Assembly: GCA_002261195.1 (NCBI GenBank)
Contig: MVBO01000001.1
Coordinates: forward strand, 1 to 64,000
Reading direction: 5' to 3'
Source of the DNA: Bifiguratus adelaidae
Lineage: Eukaryota > Mucoromycota > Endogonomycetes > Endogonales
DNA: 64,000 bases
A model generated the notes under the pieces. The model made no database searches, had not been told where the DNA came from, and saw nothing but the letters and a program-made list of their open reading frames with translations. The position numbers and the translations under genes were made by a program. Below are positions 22,549 to 33,929 of this stretch, piece by piece (the stretch's first letter is position 1; the number at the start of each line of letters is the position of its first letter).

Positions 22549-23107
22549 ATGACTTTCGATGAGTCGCACTTTTCGATAGATCATTCAATGTTCGTGTACT
22601 TTCAGAACAACAGCCCATGGCCCGATTATACCTACAAAGACACTGTCTTTAGTGGTGGAGAGCGAACAGGAACGCTGTTCTTGGACCAACTGAGCCTTTC
22701 TTTCGAGGTGACATCCGCTGGCTTGACCCTTGGGAAGCCTATCCATCATGAAGAGGTGTATCCGCTTCTCGGTACTCACTCATGCACCGTGCCGATCCTG
22801 CTGTATTCCTCTTCAATAACCCCCACCATGTGGATGCAGTTGGTAAAAGATTGGTTGAATTCTTCTTGTGACATCTTCACCGACGGTTTGGTGTCTTCAG
22901 GCCCGTATCCGATCGCCATTGGCTAGTGCCGATTCCATCGGTGTCTATGATGCAAGCTCACATCAACCAGTTCGACACCATCAAATACACCACCGACAGC
23001 GCTCGCCACCAACGTGTTCAATGCTAAAACGGATGGCTATACAATTGGCTGACGTGGTCGAGGAGATAAATTCTTTGCGCGATTACGACGATGTGTCGGC
23101 CCCATGA
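22549..23107 (+). CDS. Unrecognised small protein (gene model uncertain)
   Basis: A good-looking frame of 126 residues starts MTFDESHFSIDHSMF at 22549 and stops at 22926. It has alternating hydrophobic strands (VPILLYSSSITPTMW, then MQLVKDWLNSSCDIF) that faintly recall proteasome assembly chaperone PAC1/PSMG1. Downstream frames up to 23107 could be further exons after a splice near 22890-22910, but no join is compelling. Its ATG nearly coincides with the possible upstream start of the divergent methyltransferase. Function unknown; the PSMG1 resemblance is weak. Confidence 0.4.
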
Positions 23108-24054
23108 TGTATCCAAGGCTCACCTACTCCTTCTGATTTCTCGAGCACGAGGTCATCCGGACGACACCTTGTCCAATGTGAAACGTATATGATGGACAAC
23201 CGAGACAAAACTTACTCATAGCGATCTTCACGCCTTTGCTTGGTAGTGTCAACATTATATGCCACCCTTCACCTTAATCGCCAAGATTTTACGATCCAAA
23301 ACTCCCAATGTCAGCGCAACTAGTACCGACAGCAGATCTCTTGATACACGAAAGCCACTCGGCTCTCTACTTGCAAGCATCGACAAAGCTATCACGTTGC
23401 AGATATCATTTGCTGCCAATGCGTTGGCATGTCTCTATACATCGATAAAATGTACGTCCTTTTCATTCGACTGGTATTCACCTTTGCGTCAACCCACGCT
23501 GAGCGATTGATATCAAGAATGTCCGTTTCAATGTAGATTCAATCATAAATAAACTAGCAAAAACACAACTATTGTCGGCGTATTGCAGAGTCTGTCAGGG
23601 ATTCCCGAGCGACAACATGCTCACAGTCGCGATAGTCACTCAAAGTTTGCCGCCTTTTTGAGAAGTGAGAGTGGACCTTTGCACTCTTCTTTTTTTCCAA
23701 ATAGGCCGACAACTGATGATAAGTCCGCGTTTGCTGTATCAAACCTACGCCTTTCGAAAGTTGATTTCGTCAGCCAGGGGCCATTCACCTCACGTGTTTG
23801 CGCATAACGACAATCACAACACAGTCCCCTATCGTTTTAAATCAACAGGCTGATGAGATGGCTTATCTCCCAAGGTCGCACAGGGTCTAGGCGGGAACGT
23901 GATCACCGAATGGCAAAAATCGCAAATGAAGAAGAATAGGGGACAGGGGCACGGACCATTTGTCACTTGCACTCTATGATTTGACAAATAGCATTATTAT
24001 TGCGTGATCAGGGTGAGCACAATCGCTCAAGGCATGACTAAATAGCGCATGTCT
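23108..24054. other. Stretch without a supported gene
   Basis: Contains two short plus-strand frames (23259-23510, with AITLQISFAANALACLYTS, and 23583-23807) of doubtful coding character. A CACGTG lies at 23791-23796. No domain, RNA gene or repeat is visible. A short multi-exon gene cannot be excluded. Confidence 0.4.
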
Positions 24055-24330
24055 TCAGATGATGCGTCGTGGGAAGCATCCTTCTTGCTGGTGTTCTGGC
24101 TCTTTCACCGCAAAGGAAGGATCGGATCTCAATGACTGCCTTTTATGGTCATGAGCGTGAACCAAATATTCGGGCATTTCCACACCTGCTTCCATTGGCT
24201 GGCGTATATGCAAGTCATGGAGCAATTCTTTCTGCTTCTGCTCAGAAGCGTCGTATAGAGACTTTTTGTTCCAAGCGTGGTTTGGTGCAGATTGACCGTC
24301 TATCGTATTATATCCATACCCATGATCCAT
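24055..24330 (-). CDS. Small hypothetical hydrophilic protein
   Basis: A 91-residue frame starts MDHGYGYNTIDGQSAPNHAW and ends CFPRRII. It is rich in His, Gln, Lys and Glu with no membrane segment. The composition looks protein-like rather than random. Its ATG lies 84 nt from that of the divergent SulP transporter. There are no neighbours of related function and no recognised domain. It could also be an exon of a longer gene to the left. Confidence 0.35.
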   Translation of the reverse strand: MDHGYGYNTIDGQSAPNHAWNKKSLYDASEQKQKELLHDLHIRQPMEAGVEMPEYLVHAHDHKRQSLRSDPSFAVKEPEHQQEGCFPRRII

Positions 24331-24414
24331 CAATTGTTTCTCGGTTCTTATCACAACTGACAAACTCGAATCTAAGGGTTTTGAAAGACGTCAGTCAAGT
24401 GGCTGTACGGAAAC

Positions 24415-27400
24415 ATGATTCATGCGTCTGTCTCGCAAAAGGAGGCGTATGATTTGTATGGCAGCAGTCCAAGAAGTGGGCGGTACTTGCTTTTCGAGAA
24501 CGATCATGGTAAGATAGATGTCTTGGCGCATCCTATCAGTGTCCATCCCTCGATATGACCTATGCTGATCAAGTGTCTTTCTAGCAGGAGAGTCGCCTGT
24601 TTCGGTTACACCTAGCTCTTTAGTTCGGCAGCGCACGCTGGCACTGGCCAATGTTGGTCTTGCCCAAGGCACAGGAACCTCAACCTCCTCGGGGGTCCAG
24701 ATACCTTTCAGTCGTTCCTTTCCGACTGATCCAACGACAACCTCGAGCACAAAAATTACACAAAGTAATCTTTCGACACTCTTAAAGTCCCCGCCTCAAT
24801 GCTCTATACCTGCCCTCGAAGCACAGCGTACCAATCACGCCTATGGCGATGACCGTGGACAACAACCGTGTTGCCTATGGGACAGCAGAGAATTATCAGA
24901 ACGGAGTCCTTTATTATCTAAACATTACGTCGGCAGTAGTTATCAAGCGCATCAGAATACCTCTCCTTCGCCAATCAGCTCTCGGTTAGGATCACCAGTA
25001 GGGGCAAATGTTGTGGACGAGAGCCAGTTGTCAAATCCGGATAATGAGCAATTTGGTCAGAAAAAGACGAATCAGATTGCTGCGGACTCAGCGCAAGTAC
25101 ACCTGCCTGCCTCTGGCCCGGAGTATCATGTTACCCCAGACCAACGATCTTTACGTGACAAGCGCAAACCAGTCTTCTCATCATTACCTTCTCCCGTCCC
25201 CGCACACCATCGTTCTTCAAATGGCCACCAGTACCATTGGCTAAGGAGCAAGTTTTGCAAACTAGGAAAACGGGAACTGTGCAAAGAACTGGTGATTCAA
25301 CCTTTGGTACACATTCCAGCTGTCTTTCTCGGCGTCTTGCTTAATTTGCTCGATGCCGTTAGTTACGGTGGGTGTAACACGCAAATAATGCAAGCACCCA
25401 CACTCATTCATGATGTTCTAGGCTTGATAACTTTTCCATTGAGCAATCCCATCTTTGCTGATTTCGGACCAGATGGTATTTCAATGTTCTTTGTCAGGTA
25501 AGTTGATATCTTGTTCGATTTTATTGAGACTGAATCCTCGTCACCTTGACAGTACAATTATATCCCAGCTGACATATACCTGCGGCGGAAGTGTCTTCGC
25601 AGGCGCGACCGGGAGCATGATGATTGAAAGTAAGTGCATAGTGACGAAATACTTTCCACTGACGCGTGGCAGTTATACCTTTTTTGCATATCATGGCAGA
25701 GACCATCACAGCCACTGTGGGCGAAGATCACGCACATTCCGTGATTAGCACTACAGTAGTTGCATTCTCTCTCAGTTCCATCATGACCGGGATTGCATTC
25801 TGGATCTTGGGAGCATTTAAGGTATGTGGACGGCAGTCGTCAGTAACGGCCAGTGCTAACCGAATGCTCGTATTATTAGTTGGGTTCGCTTCTTGAATTC
25901 TTTCCTCGTCACATCCTCGTTGGATGCATTGGTAAGGACATCTGACAACATCACAAGCCTAGTTACTAAATCCCTCCAGGCGGCGTTGGATGGTTCCTCA
26001 TTGCCACAGCCATCGAAGTTTCCTCTAGCTTACCACATCCCATCGCGTACTCCATGGAGGACTTTCGATACCTCTTTACCAATCAGCATCATTTCGCATT
26101 ATGGATAACGCCTCTCGCCGCGGCTTGCCTGCTTCGCATTCTAAATACCCACATCAAAAGTCCATTATTTGTTCCATTCTTCTTTTGCTTCATACCCTTT
26201 GCATTCTACGCCGTTGCTATCGGAGTCTTTGGCATCGGCATTGATAATTTACGGAAAGACGGATGGGTGTTTTCTCTACCGGGCGTTGAACTGCCATTCT
26301 GGCACTATTTTACGTACTTTGGTAGGTTGTGCGATACGTTAAGAAATGTATCAATAATGTTTGTCTCCTTAGACTTTCAAGCCATTCATTGGCAAGCCCT
26401 ATGGCGAACAATTCCTGCTATGCTGGCTCTTACTTTTTTCGGTACGTTGCGAAATCATGCCTGATATACCTGAGTAACCATTGATTGTAGGGATATTGCA
26501 TGTGCCTATCAACATTCCAGCTTTGGGTGTCTCGCTGCAGCAAGATCACCTGGACGTCAATCGAGAGCTTATTGCTCACGGCGTGTCCAATGCTCTATCC
26601 GGACTTCTTGGCTCCGTGCAGAGTAAGTGCAGTGCAAGAGGAACAAGTTATCTAATGCAACATGGACAGATTACTTGGTCTACTCCAATTCATTGCTGTT
26701 CATCCGATGTGGAGGAAACACGCGCCTTGCCGGCTTCATGCTTGCAGTTGCAACGGCCGCTTTATGGGTTACTGGACCTTGGGTCGTGGGCTACATTCCT
26801 GTGATGGTCGTTGGCGCTCTCATATTTCACCTTGGCATTGATTTATGCAAAGAGGCATTGTATGACACCATAGGAAGTGTCAGTTGGGCCGAATATGGGA
26901 CAATCTGGTCCATTGTGGTGCTCATGACATGGTGGGGCTTTGTGGAGGGGATTTTCGCCGGAATTGTCATTGCCTGTGTTGTGTTTGTAGTCCATTCTTC
27001 TCGGCGAACGGTTGTACAAGGCGTCTATACGGGCCAGCAAGCACGGTCGAATGTACGAAGACCAGATCGTCAGCATCGTTTCCTTGAACGCATAGGATCG
27101 CAAATACTGCTCGTCAGATTGCAAGGACACGTCTTTTTTGGAACCATTGGTGCCGTCGAATCATGCGTGCGGGAGCAATTGAACATTGAAGGACCAGAGC
27201 GAATGCTTTTGCGATTCTGCTGCTTGGATATGGCTGCGGTTGCCCAAGGATTGGACTACAGTGCGGCTATGGGCTTTGTCAGGATCAAGCGGATGCTGAA
27301 CCAAAAAGGCGTATATCTTGTACTTTGTGGAGTGGGTGATGAAGGATCAGAGACAGCGCGAGCTCTACAGAGAGTAGGGGTGTGGCCAGTAGAGAGTGTC

Positions 27401-28259
27401 GAAGAGGGAAGCACCATGGTGAGGTTATTCCAAAGAGCCAATGAAGGTTTGGAATGGTGCGAGAATGTGTTGCTGGGTGGATTTTACGAACAATTGGGAA
27501 ATGGTTCAATTGTCCAAGACCTAACTGGTAAGAATCTGTTCCGAGATTGATGATTTGCATGGATTGTCTAACGTGATTCTATCAAGTAATCGATTCGAGC
27601 CATACTTCTCTTGTGGGTACTTCGTCGCCACGCAACCAGCATCTTGCAGAGGCAGTAACCCTTCTACTGCAAGGTAAGCTGTACATTACTTGGATTGCCT
27701 TGCAAATGACGATTCGATGTGGTTTTCAGACCCCAAAATTCCCGCGAATCCTGGCAATGTTGCGCAGCCGACGTCTCTCCTGCTTCAGGCTCTCTATTCG
27801 TCTGCGGAAAGCCCAACACGAGACAACTCTTCAACGAATCAGGAGCAGAGGAGTCAATACGATATATGTTTTGCTCTAGCGAGCTATTTCACCTGTCAAA
27901 CGGTGGACGCAGCGTCGGTTATTTGGTCTGAAGGCGAGGAAGCATCCTTCATCGTACTCGCAGGCACGGGTGTCTTGAGGGCCCTGGGATCCAGCGGGGA
28001 CGGCTTTTCCAAATCAAGGCCAGATAGCACCACCTTTCTTCCCGGCACATTTCTCGGTGGACTCGATGTTCTCTTGAATAGGCCCAGATCGAGTTCCGTT
28101 ATCTCTGATCCTGTAGGAGCCCAGTCCTGTACCTTTTGGCGTCTCAGTACTGCCGATTTCTGGGCATTAGTCAGTGGCGAGCGCGAAGGGGCATGCGTCG
28201 GACGAAGGTTATGCCGGGCTATATTGCGTGATGCAGTGGGGATCGGTAGCCAGGAGTAA
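24415..28259 (+). CDS. SulP-family transporter with STAS and C-terminal cyclic-nucleotide-binding domains (Vsb1-like)
   Basis: The start [20 protein letters not shown] opens a long disordered N-terminus (to about 25230) with the di-leucine-type ERSPLLS. The SulP transport domain then runs through about a dozen membrane segments, including [44 protein letters not shown] and [24 protein letters not shown] domain follows ([34 protein letters not shown]), and finally a cNMP-binding-like beta barrel ([34 protein letters not shown]). The order SulP-STAS-cNMP matches yeast YGR125W/Vsb1, a vacuolar protein needed for basic amino acid accumulation. Vacuolar location and substrate are inferred. About ten introns interrupt it; exon edges are approximate. 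Confidence 0.85.
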
Positions 28260-28472
28260 GATCGAAGCAAAGATACCAAAAGGGAATGTGGTCTGACCAT
28301 TTCACATGAGTTGTATAAAAGCAAGATATTGTATATGTTTTAAGTCGACTACAAGCTTTTGGGAAGACTCCAACATAAAATAAGCAATCCTCTCTAAATC
28401 TATGAAAGGTGTCAATGCAATCTATCTGGCGGTAGTCCAGCGGTTGCCGCACCATGTGTCTCCCAAACATTC

Positions 28473-29381
28473 CTAATCCGCCTTGACTCTGAGTCGATTA
28501 ACCAACAGATCATTATTGAGAATTTCATCCCGCATGCCCTCCAAGTCATTGACATCCCAATTGCAACTCAAGTATCGTCCCTTGAGCCAATCTGCTTTAC
28601 CAGACGACAACCAGACACAAAAGCCGGCGGCCAGCTCTGGCTCATCGACGAGCATCGCATGGATTGGAGTCGGTAAGTTCTTAGCAAGATCCGTCAAGAC
28701 CCCTCCAGGATGGATAGCAAAGCACTTGATGCCATCCTCGCCGTGATCTTCCTGTACGAATTCGGCGAGTCGATTGATCGCATGCTTGGAAGTTTGATAA
28801 TCCGAAGCCGTCTTTCTGACCTTTTGCGCACCTGAAGATGAAATCAGAATCAAGTGCCCGCCAGTGGAACCTGCTGCGGCATGCTTCTTGGCGGAAGCAA
28901 TCAGGTGCGGCATGGTGTAACGAATGACATAGTATGTTCCCTTCATGTTGATCTCCCATGTCTTCCACCATTCGGCTGTCTCCGTTTCACCAATTTTCTT
29001 CCCATAGCTGAGATAGCCTGCATTGGAATCGACCGTGTCTATTCCACCGAGCACATCCACACAATTTTGAACAGCAGCCTTGACTTGCTCCTCGTCCATT
29101 ACGTCACAGACGCTGCTGACACATGTCGTGTTTGGGTTCGCTTTGCGTATCTGAGATTCTGTCTCTTCCAGTGCCTCTTTGGATCGAGCCGTAATATATA
29201 TACCGCGCGCTCCCGCTTGAGCAAACGCCACGGCTGTCGCTTGACCGATTCCCCGAGAAGCACCGGTGATAAAGATAATCTTGCCTTCAGCAGCTCCTTT
29301 GAGTGTTGCAGTAGGATTGATAGCGTCGTATTGCTTGTGATGATCATTTTTGATCTGCACGAGATCCTGCACGGTCGCCAT
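28473..29381 (-). CDS. Short-chain dehydrogenase/reductase
   Basis: A single exon of 302 residues, unusual here for having no intron. The cofactor motif is FITGASRGIGQATAVAFA, with SNAGYL for NNAG and catalytic Ser in LILISSSGAQ plus YQTSK (Tyr-x3-Lys). HPGGVLTDLA is the usual PG motif after the active site. The Arg following the first beta-alpha unit (ITARSKEAL) hints at NADP(H) use. The family is classical SDR of fungal type with a roughly 25-residue N-terminal extension. The substrate is not predictable. The start MATVQDLVQIKND is supported by length; a GGGTTAGGGTTT box lies about 80 nt upstream. Confidence 0.92.
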   Translation of the reverse strand: MATVQDLVQIKNDHHKQYDAINPTATLKGAAEGKIIFITGASRGIGQATAVAFAQAGARGIYITARSKEALEETESQIRKANPNTTCVSSVCDVMDEEQVKAAVQNCVDVLGGIDTVDSNAGYLSYGKKIGETETAEWWKTWEINMKGTYYVIRYTMPHLIASAKKHAAAGSTGGHLILISSSGAQKVRKTASDYQTSKHAINRLAEFVQEDHGEDGIKCFAIHPGGVLTDLAKNLPTPIHAMLVDEPELAAGFCVWLSSGKADWLKGRYLSCNWDVNDLEGMRDEILNNDLLVNRLRVKAD

Positions 29382-30067
29382 GGTTGCAAGTCAAAGGAAC
29401 GATTGATATTTTTCCCTTTGGTTTGATCCGTCGCGCTCTTGTCGGCCACAGTGACATCTTGGGTTAGGGTTTTTGGACGTTCACTGTTCACCGATCCACC
29501 ATGAACTGTGGATGCCTTTTGCATTGGATGAAAACGCCTGGTTGCTATGCTCTTTCTCTGCCCTCGCCTTCGTTCTCACACGCGAATGCAGTGTCCTTTA
29601 ATAGCCACGGAACATCGGGGCTCAACTCAAATCTTTGACCAGTGGCCTGTCCATAGCCACTGCTACCACCGATGCTAAGTATGATCTTCATCTATCCGAG
29701 TGGCATTCCACGGATAGGTGATGTCAGTCATGTGCCTCCCCCAGGCCAAGTGGATCTGCTATCTGATCATCCTCAAGCAAACTCTAAACCTTAAATGGTA
29801 ATTAGCAATGACATCGTTTAATGACGTTAATTTGCAGTGTTCTCAACTCTCAACTCTCATTCTCATTCTTGCCCCTGGCTTTCTCTCTCTTTCTCTGCTA
29901 TCAAATTGTTAAGTTTACGGGTACCTTGGTATTAATTGGGCCTTGTTCATCAGTTTGTGACAAGGGGTTGAGGACCTGGACAACGTGGCCTCATCACCGT
30001 CCGGCATCCCATGAACCAACATCAACCTCATTACTTGCATTCTTACACTTCTCAATCACAAACAACT
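29382..30067. promoter_or_regulatory. Divergent promoter region between SDR and GT64 genes
   Basis: Holds a telo-box-like GGGTTAGGGTTT at 29461-29472 on the SDR side. A long CT-rich tract lies at about 29840-29895 ahead of the GT64 gene, typical of fungal core promoters. No coding segment is convincing. Confidence 0.4.
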
Positions 30068-32036
30068 ATGGCCTGCATATCACTACCGAAACCGCATTCA
30101 ATCATGAAGACGTTAGGACGTCCGTGCTTTCTCATCGTTATCATCTGCTTATTCTCGGTTACATTTTTGCGGTACGAAGATCGCTTCAACACATTAAACG
30201 CTGGTCCTGCACCGAATCTGGACGCTGATATTACCTTATCACAACCGCCACCGACACAGAGTGCATACGCGTTTGCAACTATAGCATGTCAGGAGGATAT
30301 GGTAAGATCAACTCTTTACACGTAGGACAAGGGAGATTGCTAATGCCCAAAGTAAGCTTCCTCTGATACAAACGTTGACTCACTCCTTGACGCGGCATCA
30401 CGCGTCCATATATCCAATTCTGGTGCTGATACCATCCAAATGGATATCTGAACCCACGCTAGAAACTCCGCTAAATGCTATCCAGGTGCTTGGTGGCCAC
30501 ATTCGAACTGTTCCTGACCACACATGCGCCAGAGCAAAGCTCTCTCTATGGAATATGAAAGAGTATGACAAGATTGTTTACATACAGCCACATTCCGTCG
30601 TCACACATCCTATCGGACACTTGTTTACTTTGCCAGAGTCCGTCGCCACCTTACCGTCTTCCGGACCAATGATCATACAGCCGTCAACCAAAGTTTATGA
30701 AGGATTACTTTCGACTGCTGATGAGCGGCTTCCGACTGTAGATGACAGCATAGCTTGGTATTTTGCTGACAAGGAAGAAGGACTCCGCCATGTTCCCGGA
30801 GTACTCAAGATTTCCGATGCCACGTTGTCAAAACCTTCCACATCTTCCGCTGCGCATCAAAAGATTTTGGAACGAACAACGTCCATTGTGCAGTTTGATC
30901 CGCAAGTTCTTCCGCATCGTATCTATCAATCCCTTCGCGATGACTGGGATCGATACTACCACCCGCGATGGTTTGAGGCTTGGCATGCCCTTTTTAGGGA
31001 CGCTGATAAACTCGTAATGGATAGTGCTGGAGCTTCGTCCTCGACATATGATGAAAGTAGCGCAGTGGTCAGTAGTGACGCTTCCGCCTCTCGTCAGTCG
31101 ACATCTATCGAATCACAGGATGACTTTTACAAGCGCGGTTGGGCTACTCCAAATCGCGCTGCCGATGTCTGTTCGACCATCAATACTGCCACCGACCTCG
31201 AATTCCCCATCAAGAACAAATTTTCCGTATTGCTCTCCACGTATGAACCCGAACGTCAACTCTATCTCGTCAAAATGATTAAGCATTTTGCCAAGTCCCA
31301 AATGGTCGATACCATCTATGTCACCTGGCACAATCCCAAAAAACCCATTGAGCAATCACTTCTCGATCTTGAAAAGAGTCTCGATGTCCCCGTCAAGTTC
31401 TTGCATCAACAGACCGACTCCCTCAACAACCGCTTCAACCCCATTCCATCCCTCCGCACCTCCTCCGTCTATATTGTTGACGATGACATCGTCCTGCCTA
31501 TCAAAGATATTGAGTTCGCCTTTGCGGCTTGGCAACTCAATCAAAACTCTATACTCGGTCATTTCCCAAGAGCACACACCTATGATCCTGCCACGCAAAA
31601 AGCGCACTATCAAATTTCGGGATTCAACAAGCGTTCGCATTACACCATGGTATTGACCAAGTCAATGTTCGTCAAGAGTGATTTCCTCTGGCTTTATACC
31701 TGCGCCTTTGACGAGCGCGTTCATGCCTATGTGGACACGCGACTCAACTGCGAAGACATTGCCTTCAATATGCTTGTGACTGGTACAACCGGCAGAAGTC
31801 CTTTGGTCGTCAATGCTACCGCAATCTGGGATTATGGTGCATCTGATGGCATCTCTCGCTTGGATGGCCACATGGGCGAGCGAGATGAATGCGTTGCACG
31901 ACTCATTGAAGTAGTCGGATCCCGTGGTCCAGGTAAACCACTCATGACAGAAGTGCTCAAGAAACATACCGCGCTTTGGGGTGAATTTGCTCATCTACCC
32001 TTTCATAGAGCCAGTTGGGATAGTTGGGTCAGTTGA
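30068..32036 (+). CDS. Type II membrane glycosyltransferase: decayed GT8-like domain fused to GT64 domain
   Basis: The start MACISLPKPHSIMK is followed by a signal anchor (CFLIVIICLFSVTFLR). The first domain resembles glycogenin-type GT8 (AFATIACQEDM, then after an intron at about 30301-30356 LPLIQTLTHSLTRHH, and RAKLSLWNMKEYDKIVYI). The second is a GT64/EXTL2-type domain: FSVLLSTYEPERQLYL, NNRFNPIPSLRTSSVYIVDD with the DDD metal motif, ISGFNKRSHYTMVL and the late LNCEDIAFNML. GT64 enzymes transfer HexNAc or related sugars in the Golgi. The GT8 DxD position reads YIQPHSVV, so that half is probably inactive. Total length is about 630 residues. The sugar substrate is unknown. Confidence 0.85.
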
Positions 32037-32487
32037 ACACGTATATACACTGTACATTAGACACTTGCATTGTTATCCTGTATTATCTTTATGGCTCATC
32101 ACGCGCGCCTTTTCACGTCCAGTGTGTTGTCCAAATTAAGGGTTGGTTGGACCTTCGCCAAGTTCTGACCTTCAAGTCAACCTCTTATTCCATTGACCTC
32201 ACATTGGGTCCCTTTTTTACCCTACACCATAGATTTAGGCACTCTTACCGTTTGATATCAAAGCCATGGTAAGCTAATAACGTGCTTTGTAGTGTAGATT
32301 GGTCTCCGTGCTCACCATCTGTCGCCTCCCCTTCTCTTCTCTTCCTTTGGTTGTCTATCCTTTACGCTACTGATCTCTTACTTCCGCAACCGGCAAACTG
32401 CACCTCACCACTTGTATCCACACGCTGACTTGTTCACTCCTTTCATCTCGTCACTTCTTCGCACGGTCATGCTACCCTCAGGCGGAC
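32037..32487. other. Intergenic region
   Basis: Lies between the GT64 stop and the TVP23 start on the same strand. It carries CT-rich promoter-like tracts (about 32310-32400) and no supported gene. Confidence 0.45.
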
Positions 32488-33284
32488 ATGAGCCGTCAAA
32501 ACCTCCTCTCACCCACTTCCACGCCCCTTCCGCCCGATACAGACCTCGAAAGCGGTATGCAAGGGTCCATGGCACCTCAGCAAGGCTCCGGGTTTGTAAA
32601 AACATACATTGAAGGATCCAGGTACGTGCAGGAAAGGCGCAAAAAACGAAAGATACACGCACGTCTAACGACTTTCATAGTCATCCGGTGGCTGTCATGT
32701 TCTTTCTTGTCTTTCGACTAGGCGCCCTCCTCACCTACCTCCTTGGTTCCTTTTTCACCGACAATTTCACGCTCATCTTTGTTCTTTGCATTCTATTCCT
32801 TGCCTTTGATTTCTGGACGGTCAAGAACGTGTCAGGGCGTTTGTTGGTGGGATTGCGGTGGTGGAATGAAGTCAGAGAAGATGGCAACAATGTCTGGGTG
32901 TTTGAAAGTGCCGACGTAAGTGCATGAAGGCGCAGATAACACATTGAAAACTGAAATTGTCTTTTGCAGCCTTCTCGTAAGACGAACCCTTCAGATAGCC
33001 GCATTTTTTGGACCACGTTATACCTGACTCCAGCTCTTTGGCTCTTGTTTGCCTTTACATGTCTCATCACTGGCAAGTTCGGATGGCTTCTTATTGTCGT
33101 TGTCGCCATCCTCTTGAACGGTGCCAACGTCATTGGATACACGAGCTGCGACAAGGACGCGCGAAAACGGTGGGCCGCTGGAGCCACTGCTGGTGTGATG
33201 GGCAATATGGGCTTTGGCGCGGGATCTTTCATGAAGGCCATGGTTGGCAATAGCGTTACTGGATTGTTTGGTGGTCGATCATAA
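32488..33284 (+). CDS. TVP23: TVP23 Golgi membrane protein
   Basis: Late-Golgi multi-pass protein of vesicle traffic. Exons from MSRQNLLSPTST are joined at KTYIEGS|SHPVAVMFFLVFRLGALL (intron about 32623-32681). The next exon runs through VKNVSGRLLVGLRWWNEV, the family signature, to VFESAD. The last exon starts PSRKTNPSDSRIFWTTLYL (intron about 32919-32969) and holds ITGKFGWLLIVVVAILLN and YTSCDKDARKRW. Four membrane helices are visible. The length, about 225 residues, fits the family. Confidence 0.93.
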
Positions 33285-33381
33285 TCCTCAAACACGAATA
33301 GATTCCATGGCTGGCCTAACCCGTCGTCCGCTTGTTCACATGTCTTCGTGTGTTGAATGGTTAACCCCGGTTAACTCCCAC

Positions 33382-33839
33382 AGATAAGATGTTTGCCTCC
33401 TTGTGTGATATTCTCATCTCCCAAATCAACCACGATCACATTCATTAAACCGTTATCTCATCTAGCAAACATCCGCAAGTGGAACTATCCGCGACGACGA
33501 CCTGCCCCTTATCAACACCATGTGCCTCAAAATCGTTATCTATTGCCTTTTTGGAACGGCTGGGCACGGACAGAGCCACCTTCCTTGACCATGACTTGGT
33601 CGCAGATGAAAAAGTACTATCTCCTCTTGAATCGTCCATACCATATCATCGATTGAAGCATAACTAATACATGGTCGATGTGTTCTAGATACATTCAGTA
33701 TGTTATGCAAAATAGTTTGGAACACTCGTTTGACTGATATCCCACTTAGCCCTTTCCTATCACTTACCATAAATGGGAAAAATCATTCTCTCGAACGTCG
33801 AGAAAGCGAGATTCCACGAGTGACATGATTGTGTTATCT
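33382..33839. promoter_or_regulatory. Cluster of GATA-factor motifs ahead of the ammonium transporter
   Basis: AGATAAG at 33382-33388 and TTATCT (reverse of AGATAA) at 33453-33458, 33536-33541 and 33834-33839. Fungal nitrogen genes are controlled by GATA factors (AreA/Nit2/Gln3). Four sites within 550 nt upstream of an AMT gene suggest that control. Confidence 0.5.
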
Positions 33840-33856
33840 ATACGCGGACGAGACAA

Positions 33857-33862
33857 TATAAA
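33857..33862 (+). promoter_or_regulatory. Probable TATA box of the ammonium transporter gene
   Basis: TATAAA lies 68 nt before the ATG at 33930, between the nearest GATA motif and the start codon, at a spacing usual for fungal core promoters. Confidence 0.5.
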
Positions 33863-33929
33863 TACGTCCACCTTCCAATGAGTTTGTTTTCATTCCTTCT
33901 CACTTCCTGGTTTACCGAGATTCATCCAA

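Larger units (their letters stand above)
33285..33929. other. Intergenic region upstream of the ammonium transporter
   Basis: Contains a possible 62-codon plus-strand frame (33479-33667) of unknown meaning and otherwise promoter sequence. Four GATA motifs and a TATA box are listed separately. Confidence 0.45.

Noticed and set aside
33479-33667. 62-codon plus-strand frame in the ammonium transporter promoter
   Set aside because: No domain, and competing frames on both strands are equally open; kept only as a note.
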